Positions 57,188 through 64,000 of a stretch of 64,000 nt of DNA are shown here, piece after piece. This DNA is from Pelodictyon phaeoclathratiforme BU-1. Lineage in GTDB: Bacteria; Bacteroidota; Chlorobiia; Chlorobiales; Chlorobiaceae. The DNA lies in assembly GCF_000020645.1 (NCBI RefSeq), contig NC_011060.1, positions 2,928,501 to 2,992,500 on the forward strand, read 5' to 3'. A program made the position numbers and the translations under genes. How positions within the stretch are numbered: the stretch's first letter is position 1; every line of letters begins with the position of its first letter. A model generated the notes under the pieces. The model saw only the letters and a program-made list of their open reading frames with translations. It did no database searches and was not told the DNA's origin.

Positions 57188-59226
57188 GAGGATTTTCTGT
57201 TGATGTTTCCTGAAGCAAGCACCACCCGTATCACCTTCTCTTTTACAACCCTGCTGCCAGGAACAATACTCTGACGAACAACAACCCCCTCAAACTCTCC
57301 CGAATAATCCATCTCCAGATTGAGCCATTTCAACAGGCGCTGGGCATCGCGCCCCTTAAGTCCACGAAGATCAGGCACAACTACCGTCACGATAGAATCA
57401 AGGAGCCTCTTTTCCGGAGAAGGAATTGCGAGGTTTTTCTGCATCTCCTCCGAACAGGCAAGCATTCTCGATACAATGGCCGAAAAAACCGGAGCCGCAA
57501 CGGTCGCGGCATAATAGGCCGTCTTCGGATTTTCAAGAATCACAATAAGAGCATAGCGAGGCCTTTCTACGGGAAAATAGCCAACAAATGAGGAGACATA
57601 AACCGGTTTGGCATACGACCCTCCATCAGCACGTCTTGCCGTTCCGGTCTTGCCAGCAACAGTCACTCCCGGCACAGCCGCATTTTTAGCCGTTCCACTG
57701 TCAACAACCGCCTTGAAATACTCCTTCCCGACATATCTTGCTGTCTCTGCGGAAACCACCCTCCTGACCGTTTCAGGAACAGCTTCCCGAACAACCTGAC
57801 CCTCTGCATCAATAATTTTCTTGATGATATAGGGCTTCATTAACTCGCCATCGTTGGCAATTGCGGCATAAGCCTGCAATATCTGCAATGGAGTAGCCAT
57901 AACCTGATAGCCGTAACCCATCCAGGGAAGCGTGGTCCGATCCCATTTTGAAAGCGACCGCACCATTCCCGGCGCCTCACCAACCAGCCCAATGCCCGTT
58001 TTCTTTCCAAATCCGAAATTTCTTGTATAGGCATTGAACTTCTCCCGCCCAATCTCCATTGCTGTTTTTGCTGCCACAATATTGCTGGAATGCATAATTG
58101 CCTCACGGAACGTTATGTTGCCGTAAGACTCATGATCCCTGATTTTGAGATTATAGATGGGCATAACCCCATGATTGGCAAACACCACATCATCGGCTTT
58201 TCTTTCCAGGACTTCCGTTGCAGCAGCAGCCATCACCAGCTTGAACGTTGAACCGGGCTCGTACATCTCGGTTACTGCGCGATTTCGTGAGTTCTGGCGA
58301 GTCCAGGTCGCCCTATGGTTCAAATCAAAAGCAGGGTTATTGGCCATGGCAAGGATCTCTCCGGTACGAACATCCATAACAATACATGCCGCAGCATCAG
58401 CATTGAAGTTCCCGACAGCCTTTGCAAGTTCATCTTCCACAATGCTTTGAATATCACCATCAAGAGTCAACTGTACCGTATTGCCTTTTATCGCCTCCTG
58501 TTGCCGGGCGTCAGGCGCCGGGTAACGAATACCTGTTGCTGTTCGCTGTAAAATTCTTGTACCGTCACGCCCTTTCAACGCTTTATTCAACTGTAATTCG
58601 AGTCCGCTGCTTCCATCAGTTTCGCTCTTTACACTCCCGATGGAGCCGATCACCTGAGCCGCAACGTTCAGGTAATAGCGCTGCTGCTCCTTTTCGAACC
58701 TGACACCGGGCAATTTTTTCTCGATAATAAGCTGCATAAGCGGCATCGCTTTTGCGACCGGTATTTTCCGACCAAGAACAGCCGCTCCTTTTCGGCGCTG
58801 CAACTCTCGAAGATAAACCGAGCGGTTGACGCCCAAATGGCGGGAGAAAAGGGTCGCCACAGCCCCTGAATTGTCGATATGTTTCTGTTTCTTGCTTCCA
58901 GGCTCCTTCACAGGCTTTCCTTGCTTGTCAAAAAGCGGAGTATTGCGAACCGTCCGGGGATTGGCGTAGAAGGAGATGGATTCAATACTTTCTGCCAGTA
59001 AACGCGAATGGCGGTCAAGAATAGCGCCGCGCTGGGCACGCTCTGTAACCTCCCGCTCATATTGCTTGGTGGCTATCTGCTTATATTTTTTGGCATTAAT
59101 AACCTGAATACTCAGTAACATGCCAATAATTGCGACAATAAATATCGAAAAAAGAACAACGACGATACCAAGCCGCTTGCCGAACTCCCGATCATCCGGC
59201 CGTTTGCTCTCCTGCTGGCCACTCAT
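57184..59226 (-). CDS. ftsI: Septal peptidoglycan transpeptidase FtsI (PBP3-like) with PASTA domain
   Basis: A class B penicillin-binding protein of about 680 aa with an N-terminal transmembrane helix (LGIVVVLFSIFIVAIIGMLL). The catalytic motifs are EPGSTFKLVMAA (SxxK), MHSSNIVAAK (SxN) and VAGKTGTARR (KTG). A C-terminal PASTA domain begins VVVPDLRGLKGRDAQRLLK. It crosslinks septal peptidoglycan. The frame extends to 59253, but the start at MSGQQESKR is more natural. Confidence 0.95.
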   Translation of the reverse strand: MSGQQESKRPDDREFGKRLGIVVVLFSIFIVAIIGMLLSIQVINAKKYKQIATKQYEREVTERAQRGAILDRHSRLLAESIESISFYANPRTVRNTPLFDKQGKPVKEPGSKKQKHIDNSGAVATLFSRHLGVNRSVYLRELQRRKGAAVLGRKIPVAKAMPLMQLIIEKKLPGVRFEKEQQRYYLNVAAQVIGSIGSVKSETDGSSGLELQLNKALKGRDGTRILQRTATGIRYPAPDARQQEAIKGNTVQLTLDGDIQSIVEDELAKAVGNFNADAAACIVMDVRTGEILAMANNPAFDLNHRATWTRQNSRNRAVTEMYEPGSTFKLVMAAAATEVLERKADDVVFANHGVMPIYNLKIRDHESYGNITFREAIMHSSNIVAAKTAMEIGREKFNAYTRNFGFGKKTGIGLVGEAPGMVRSLSKWDRTTLPWMGYGYQVMATPLQILQAYAAIANDGELMKPYIIKKIIDAEGQVVREAVPETVRRVVSAETARYVGKEYFKAVVDSGTAKNAAVPGVTVAGKTGTARRADGGSYAKPVYVSSFVGYFPVERPRYALIVILENPKTAYYAATVAAPVFSAIVSRMLACSEEMQKNLAIPSPEKRLLDSIVTVVVPDLRGLKGRDAQRLLKWLNLEMDYSGEFEGVVVRQSIVPGSRVVKEKVIRVVLASGNINRKSS

Positions 59227-59257
59227 GAGCGATCCCCTCCATTGAAGATGCAATCAA

Positions 59258-59704
59258 TCATGGCACAAGCTCAACCGGAGGAATACTCGAAGCCACAACC
59301 CCAAGCGCAGCAGCATTTTCAGCAATATTACGGATACTATGCAATTCACCCATTTTAAGTTCCTGTGAGGTTATAACACTTGATGTCATCTGTATCTGCT
59401 CTCGAAGCTTTTCATTATGAAGAGCAAGATTGTTAATCGCAAGGTTGTTATAGGTCTGGAAAAGAATAATCCCCATTCCGGCCAGAATGTACAAAAACGA
59501 GGTCGGACGCAAGAGTAAACCGATATCGAACTCAAGCGCGTTGCTGACCATCTCTTTGATCCCTGAATTCGGAACCTCCTGAGCCTCGCTGCCAACAGCA
59601 ACCACCTCCTCAGGCCTCTTTTTTGCGAAGCCCTTGACACCCCGCAGGAGACCTCGCAAAAAAAGTGCCACCCTCTTACTCGCTTGCACGACGACCTCCC
59701 TCAT
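59258..59704 (-). CDS. ftsL: FtsL-like division protein
   Basis: A protein of about 148 aa with a basic cytoplasmic N-terminus of about 70 residues, one transmembrane helix (SFLYILAGMGIILFQTY) and a coiled-coil periplasmic part (NNLALHNEKLREQIQMTSS). It is assigned as FtsL by position between rsmH and ftsI and by topology; sequence conservation is low. Its start lies inside the end of rsmH. An ATG at 59716 is also in frame. Confidence 0.75.
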   Translation of the reverse strand: MREVVVQASKRVALFLRGLLRGVKGFAKKRPEEVVAVGSEAQEVPNSGIKEMVSNALEFDIGLLLRPTSFLYILAGMGIILFQTYNNLAINNLALHNEKLREQIQMTSSVITSQELKMGELHSIRNIAENAAALGVVASSIPPVELVP

Positions 59705-60674
59705 GAATTTTTTCAATAACCCTCAACTTTGCGCTTCTTGCCCTTGAGTTTAACGCAATCTCATCCGGGGCAGCAATAAGGGGCTTGCGGGTAACGGGGG
59801 CAACCGATCCCCACGAAAGAGGCTCCCGCAAACCAACCCCTTTGGGTCCCCAATCACTCCGGGCCTTTTCAGCAAAAACTCGTTTCACGATCCGATCCTC
59901 AAGAGAATGATAACTGATAATGGCCATTCGTCCCGTCTCATCAAGGCAATCGATACCATCATAAAGCGCCTGGCGGAGAACATCAAGCTCGGCATTTACC
60001 TCTATTCTCAAAGCCTGAAACACTCTTGACAACGTCTTGATAACCTTCTCGCCGCCATGCGCATTACCACGAATAATAGCCGCAAGCTCCTGAGTGTAGG
60101 TGACTGCCCCATGTTTCTGACGATAGGCAACAATCGCCCGTGCAATGCTGCGACTTCTGGGCTCCTCTCCATAACGGTAAAAAAGCCTTGCAAGCTCCTG
60201 CTCATCATAGCCATTAACAATATCAGCAGCACTTCGGGAAGCATTGCTGTCCATCCTCATATCAAGCGGCCCCTCCCTCAGGTAACTGAACCCCCGATCA
60301 GGGGTATTAATCTGAAACGATGAGACGCCAAGATCAAGCAGAATACCCATAACCTTCGGTTCCAGCCCTTTTTCCGCGCAGATCGAGGCAATCAGCCCAC
60401 CCATATCACAGAAATTTCCCTTGACCAAAACCGTGGAGGCTGCAAATTCCTTGAGCGTTTCACCCGCCACCCGTAATGCGGCATCGTCCTGGTCGATGCC
60501 GATCAACAGCGATCCCGCAAGGAAACCCGCATCAAAAAGTGCACGCAACATCGCCGAAGAATGGCCGCCGCCGCCAAGAGTCCCATCGACATAAATACCA
60601 GGTTTTCTGACCAGAAATGCCACAACTTCGTTGACCAGCACCGGCTCATGAAATATATCTCGTACCATAACCAT
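59676..60674 (-). CDS. rsmH: 16S rRNA (cytosine1402-N4)-methyltransferase
   Basis: A SAM-dependent methyltransferase of 332 aa (MraW/RsmH). FHEPVLVNEVVAFL starts the protein; YVDGTLGGGGHSSAML binds SAM, and LLDLGVSSFQINTPDRGFSY and ISYHSLEDRIVKRVF are family motifs. It methylates C1402 of 16S rRNA. It overlaps the mraZ stop by 1 nt and the ftsL start. Confidence 0.96.
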   Translation of the reverse strand: MVMVRDIFHEPVLVNEVVAFLVRKPGIYVDGTLGGGGHSSAMLRALFDAGFLAGSLLIGIDQDDAALRVAGETLKEFAASTVLVKGNFCDMGGLIASICAEKGLEPKVMGILLDLGVSSFQINTPDRGFSYLREGPLDMRMDSNASRSAADIVNGYDEQELARLFYRYGEEPRSRSIARAIVAYRQKHGAVTYTQELAAIIRGNAHGGEKVIKTLSRVFQALRIEVNAELDVLRQALYDGIDCLDETGRMAIISYHSLEDRIVKRVFAEKARSDWGPKGVGLREPLSWGSVAPVTRKPLIAAPDEIALNSRARSAKLRVIEKIHEGGRRASE

Positions 60675-61132
60675 TAAAAATACCTTCCCGCAAGCGAAGC
60701 GAAACGATCAGCACTCTCCTGCAAGAGAGCAGCAAGGCGCTGCGGATCCCAGATAATCATTTTTGTATCAGCCCCGATAATAACAACATCCTTTGTAATA
60801 CCAGCATGATCGAGGAACTCCCTCGACAGAGCAACCCTCCCCTGACGATCAAGCTCAACCATTTCAAGACTCTCATACATCAAGGTCTTCAAAAGGCGCT
60901 CCTCGGGATTAAAATCCGAAAGACCGGAAAGTGACTTTCTCATTCCAGCCCAGATGAGCGGTTCATAAAGCTCAAGGGAACGGTCGGGCGCTTTCATGAT
61001 ATACAAACCTGAAAAAGCATCTGCAACACCCTCGACCGTAACACTTTCGAACTTCCGGCGAAACCTTGCAGGAATCATAAGGCGCCCCTTCTCATCGATG
61101 GCATGTCTCTCTTTTCCAATAAAGCCCGCCAT
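60674..61132 (-). CDS. mraZ: Transcriptional regulator MraZ
   Basis: A protein of 152 aa with two MraZ (AbrB-like) domains: FIGKERHAIDEKGRLMIPAR at the N-terminus and VELDRQGRVALSREFLDHAG in the second half. It binds repeats upstream of its own operon to control the dcw cluster. AAAGGG lies about 9 nt before the start. It is the first gene of the cluster. Confidence 0.95.
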   Translation of the reverse strand: MAGFIGKERHAIDEKGRLMIPARFRRKFESVTVEGVADAFSGLYIMKAPDRSLELYEPLIWAGMRKSLSGLSDFNPEERLLKTLMYESLEMVELDRQGRVALSREFLDHAGITKDVVIIGADTKMIIWDPQRLAALLQESADRFASLAGRYF

Positions 61133-61240
61133 TGTGGCAATCCCTTTAGCCCCCGTTATGCTTATAACCTCACCTGTTACATCTTTTTAACCGTAACCGG
61201 ACGTAAAAACCAAAAAAAAACCAGCGAGGGCCGCAATACA

Positions 61241-61266
61241 TCCCATTTTTTACCATTTTGCGCCAC
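61241..61266 (-). promoter_or_regulatory. MraZ operator (three 10-bp-spaced repeats)
   Basis: Upstream of mraZ, minus strand, TGG repeats occur three times with an exact 10-bp period (TGGCGCAAAA, TGGTAAAAAA, TGGGATG). Known MraZ boxes are three TGGGN repeats separated by 5 nt, so the period matches, with two of the three repeats degenerate. It lies about 110-135 bp upstream of the mraZ start. Confidence 0.65.
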
Positions 61267-61328
61267 TTTAAAATGTATAAAAAAGGATGCACTAAAAAAA
61301 TATTAGTCTATTTTACACTCCAGCAGAA

Positions 61329-61889
61329 ATGCCGATATTTCGAATGAATACAACCCCAATGAAAAGAGGAGCAAAAGAGATCCTGATTGATGGCTATAAC
61401 CTTATCCATAAGCTTCATCCCTCTCTGACCTCGGCGTCTCTTGATGTTCTGCGCAAGGAAACAGAAACACAACTCCTCTGTTTTCAACAAAAAACAGAGT
61501 GTCCGATAACCGTTGTCTATGATGGAAAAGGGAGCCCCAGAGAGAGTGCGTGCGGGGCGCCACTGCATATCGTCTTTACTTCAGCCTCAAAAAGTGCTGA
61601 TCACTGGATCATTGATTACGTAAAGTCGTTGAACACAAGAGTAAAAAAGGTTACTATTGTAAGTTCAGACGATGAGATTCGACGGTACGCAACAGCATTC
61701 GGAGCAACATGCGTAAAATCCGAGACATTTGCACTGCAACTCAATGAACTGACAGCAGATGCTGCCGTTCAGGACAAGAGCCGCCACTCCCTGCGCATGA
61801 CGGTCAAAGAAAAAAAATTCAATGACAAATTGTTGAGCGAAAGGGAAGTTTCTCGATGGATGAAGCTCTTCGCACGCGAAAAATCGTAG
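61329..61889 (+). CDS. NYN-domain (YacP-like) RNase-fold protein
   Basis: A protein of 186 aa, or about 176 from a downstream ATG. EILIDGYNLIHKLHP is the family opening, ITVVYDGKGSP and IVSSDDEIRRYATAFGA follow, and the acidic set matches NYN/PIN nucleases of the YacP type. YacP-like proteins are thought to act in RNA metabolism. It is divergent from mraZ across 196 bp and followed by a chorismate mutase gene. Confidence 0.83.
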   Translation: MPIFRMNTTPMKRGAKEILIDGYNLIHKLHPSLTSASLDVLRKETETQLLCFQQKTECPITVVYDGKGSPRESACGAPLHIVFTSASKSADHWIIDYVKSLNTRVKKVTIVSSDDEIRRYATAFGATCVKSETFALQLNELTADAAVQDKSRHSLRMTVKEKKFNDKLLSEREVSRWMKLFAREKS

Positions 61890-61956
61890 TAACAACCCGG
61901 CTCATTTTCTTATACTTTTGTTTGTCACCAAAGCACCACCCTTAACCACCGTCATT

Positions 61957-62286
61957 ATGATGTCCGACAGCACCGTCAACAATACCCTACATTGGCAGGA
62001 ACTTGACGAATGGAGAAAAAAAATCGACACCCTTGACCAGCAGTTATCCTCCCTGCTCTGCGAAAGATTAGATTGCGCACAAAATATCAGCTCCCTGAAA
62101 TCAAGAATCGGAGAACAGGTACTTCAGCCAGAGCGGGAAAAAGAGGTACTGAACAATGTACTGAACCATGCCGACTCGCCTCTGAAAGCTCACACATTGG
62201 AAAAAATCTATCGATGCATCATCGAGGAGACCCGACTGTTTCAGCATGAATGGAAAAACAGTCAACCAGGTATCCATGCCAGTTAA
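61957..62286 (+). CDS. Chorismate mutase (AroQ type)
   Basis: An all-helical protein of about 109 aa. LDEWRKKIDTLDQQLSSLLC and ERLDCAQNISSLKSRIGE match helix 1 of AroQ with the conserved Arg, and PEREKEVLNNVLNH and LEKIYRCIIEETRLFQ the later helices. It converts chorismate to prephenate for Phe and Tyr. The frame opens at a TTG at 61918, but the ATG at 61957 is preferred. The mltG frame overlaps its end. Confidence 0.88.
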   Translation: MMSDSTVNNTLHWQELDEWRKKIDTLDQQLSSLLCERLDCAQNISSLKSRIGEQVLQPEREKEVLNNVLNHADSPLKAHTLEKIYRCIIEETRLFQHEWKNSQPGIHAS

Positions 62287-62300
62287 AAGGCAGCTTCGAA

Positions 62301-63314
62301 ATGGCATCAAAAAAAACTTCCTCCCGTAAACCGCTTCTTGGTGGAGCAGCTATGCTGCTGACGGCATTGGCATTTTTTTTATTCCTGCCCGGACTCAATA
62401 CAGCATCAAAAGCCACCCGCCTGACCGTTCACAAAAAAATGGGGGCCCGCGCCATTATTGATGAACTGTACCGTTCCCGTTCGATTACCAGCAAATGGCC
62501 TGCACTGGTAACCATCACGATTATTCCAAGAGTGCACCGTGTCAAACCGGGAAGATATACCATTCCGCCCCGCATGTCGAATTTCATGCTCATGTATTAT
62601 CTGCATACGCATCCGCAAGATGAGGTACGCGTCACCCTTCCCGAAGGGATTGATCTCAGAAAAACCGCCCGCATCCTCTCCCGAAAACTTGACCTTGACT
62701 CTGCAGAGTTCATGATGGCGACAGCAGACCGCAATTTGCTCCTCAAAAAGGGGATAACGGCAAAAAATGCAGAAGGCTACCTGCTTCCCGGAACCTATGA
62801 CTTTGCCTGGGCATCCACGCCCGAAGAGGCGGTCGGATTTCTTGTCGGACGCTTCCGCCATTTCTACACCGACAGCCTGAAGCAGGTAACCGCCCAAAGA
62901 GGACTGAACGAAACAGCCCTGCTGACCCTTGCCTCTATCGTTGAAGCCGAAACCCCGCTTGACCAGGAAAAAAATCTTGTCGCCAGCGTCTACCTTAACC
63001 GCCTGAAAAAAAATATGCGGCTGCAAGCCGATCCAACAGTACAATATGCCCTTGGAGGAGCTGCCCGCCGCCTCTATTACAAAGATCTGGCAGCCGGTTC
63101 CCCCTACAACACCTATCGCCATAACGGACTCCCTCCAGGACCTATCTGCAACCCCGGAGCAGCATCAATCCTTGCCGTACTGAACCCTGCGAACAGCAAT
63201 TTCCTCTACTTTGTCGCCACGGGAAAGGGAGGGCATTACTTTGCCGAATCACTGACAGAGCACAATGCAAACATCAAAAAGTACAAACTCACCCTCAGCA
63301 ATACCGGACACTGA
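62301..63314 (+). CDS. mltG: Endolytic murein transglycosylase MltG
   Basis: A protein of about 337 aa with one N-terminal transmembrane helix (PLLGGAAMLLTALAFFLFLP) and a periplasmic LysM-like and YceG domain. EGIDLRKTARILSR, EGYLLPGTYDF, LASIVEAETPLDQEKNLVAS (catalytic Glu) and NGLPPGPICNPGAASI are diagnostic. It cuts nascent glycan strands. The start at 62301 follows AAAAGG; a start at 62250 inside the chorismate mutase gene is less likely. Confidence 0.94.
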   Translation: MASKKTSSRKPLLGGAAMLLTALAFFLFLPGLNTASKATRLTVHKKMGARAIIDELYRSRSITSKWPALVTITIIPRVHRVKPGRYTIPPRMSNFMLMYYLHTHPQDEVRVTLPEGIDLRKTARILSRKLDLDSAEFMMATADRNLLLKKGITAKNAEGYLLPGTYDFAWASTPEEAVGFLVGRFRHFYTDSLKQVTAQRGLNETALLTLASIVEAETPLDQEKNLVASVYLNRLKKNMRLQADPTVQYALGGAARRLYYKDLAAGSPYNTYRHNGLPPGPICNPGAASILAVLNPANSNFLYFVATGKGGHYFAESLTEHNANIKKYKLTLSNTGH

Positions 63315-63348
63315 CGAAAACAAGCAACAGATACCCATCATCCACCTG

Positions 63349-63377
63349 TTGAGTAGATCGATTATATTGGCTATATA
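63349..63377 (+). promoter_or_regulatory. Promoter candidate for pgk
   Basis: TTGAGT and TATATA are separated by 17 nt, ending 41 bp before the pgk start. This fits a housekeeping promoter. Confidence 0.4.
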
Positions 63378-63418
63378 CATTTAAACGAAAATCATTTTTT
63401 TAACCAATCATCAGAGCA

Positions 63419-64000
63419 ATGCAGAAAAAGAGTTTATCCGACATAGCAATTCAAGGCAAACGGGTATTGATGCGCGTTGATTTCAACGTCCCTCTCGACA
63501 GCAACAAAAAGATAACGGACGACAAGCGAATCATTGAGTCACTTCCTTCCATCAAAAAAGTCCTTGAAAATGGAGGCCGACTCATTTTAATGTCGCACCT
63601 CGGAAGACCAAAAGGAAAAGTCAATGCCGATTATTCACTTGCCCCTGTAGCAACAAGACTTGCCGAACTGCTCGATTGCCCGGTTACCATGGCGAAAGAG
63701 TGTATCGGTACGGAGACCATGCAGCAGGTGCTTGCACTGCAGGACGGAGAGGTGATCCTGCTTGAAAACCTGAGATTTCACCCCGAAGAAGAGGCAAATG
63801 ACCCCGATTTCGCACGCGAACTCGCATCACTCGGAGAGGTGTATGTCAACGACGCATTCGGCACAGCACACCGCGCACATGCCTCAACAGAAGGCATTAC
63901 GCATTACGTCCAAACAGCCGTTGCAGGCTTTCTGATAGAAAGGGAACTCCTCTACCTCGGAAAGGCGCTGCAGGAACCCGAACGACCTTTTGTAGCAATC
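63419..64000 (+). CDS. pgk: Phosphoglycerate kinase, N-terminal part (runs off window)
   Basis: The first 194 codons of phosphoglycerate kinase, in frame to the last base of the window. It begins [20 protein letters not shown] and continues with DFNVPLD, the family signature, then [25 protein letters not shown] and [16 protein letters not shown]. It phosphorylates ADP from 1,3-bisphosphoglycerate, or runs in reverse for carbon fixation. The remaining about 200 codons lie outside. Confidence 0.97.
   Translation, partial: MQKKSLSDIAIQGKRVLMRVDFNVPLDSNKKITDDKRIIESLPSIKKVLENGGRLILMSHLGRPKGKVNADYSLAPVATRLAELLDCPVTMAKECIGTETMQQVLALQDGEVILLENLRFHPEEEANDPDFARELASLGEVYVNDAFGTAHRAHASTEGITHYVQTAVAGFLIERELLYLGKALQEPERPFVAI

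Overview
The window looks like chromosome of a green sulfur bacterium (Chlorobiaceae, Chlorobium/Pelodictyon type). This is inferred from gene content: a reductive-TCA-type fumarate reductase/succinate dehydrogenase set, a deoxyhypusine-synthase-like gene paired with a short transaldolase, an F0-only atp operon, a complete dcw cluster with murE and murF fused, and weak or absent Shine-Dalgarno sites before many genes. The species cannot be named from the sequence alone.

Layout. 1-7 kb: topA converges on an iron-uptake pair (feoAB), followed by a HIT protein and a CBS/CorC-type membrane protein. 7-11.3 kb: a periplasmic TPR protein, a TonB-dependent receptor with the CxxxM signature of copper receptors, a small Cys/His membrane protein and an eRF1-like protein. 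11.6-15.1 kb: fumarate reductase B, A and C. 15.2-19.2 kb: cyclase, alpha/beta hydrolase, RlpA lipoprotein, DUF89 phosphatase and a metallo-beta-lactamase-fold protein with a degenerate zinc motif. 19.3-22.3 kb: an arsenic cluster (ACR3 pump, rhodanese with a Cys-rich tail, a short thioredoxin-like remnant, arsenate reductase), then phoU.

22.5-31.3 kb is the accessory region. It holds a toxin-first PIN toxin/antitoxin pair, a decayed RelE/RelB-type module, a CPBP membrane protease, an Eco29kI-like restriction-modification pair, a deleted second copy of the CPBP gene, and a SEFIR/NB-ARC/TPR protein whose TPR repeats are near-identical at the DNA level. Two diverged copies of an unknown decayed gene are interleaved. 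The region reads as a defence island built by repeated duplication and insertion.

31.3-43 kb returns to housekeeping genes: transaldolase, deoxyhypusine-synthase-like protein, SRP RNA, trpS, a HAD hydrolase, argS, nadD, a BamD-like lipoprotein, tRNA-Ala(CGC), the atp operon for the F0 sector and delta, and pgeF. 43.1-61.3 kb: a CoA transferase and then the dcw cluster on the minus strand, transcribed mraZ-rsmH-ftsL-ftsI-murEF-mraY-murD-ftsW-murG-murC-ftsQ-ftsA-ftsZ. A three-repeat MraZ operator lies upstream of mraZ. 61.3-64 kb: NYN-domain protein, chorismate mutase, mltG and the start of pgk, which runs off the window.

The best candidate for something under-described is the SEFIR-NLR protein with its recently expanded TPR array inside the duplicated CPBP/restriction-modification island. 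Smaller points of interest are the copper-receptor neighbourhood, the rhodanese with a metal-binding-like tail in the arsenic operon, and the atypical arginyl-tRNA synthetase signature. All calls are from reading the sequence; no database search was run.
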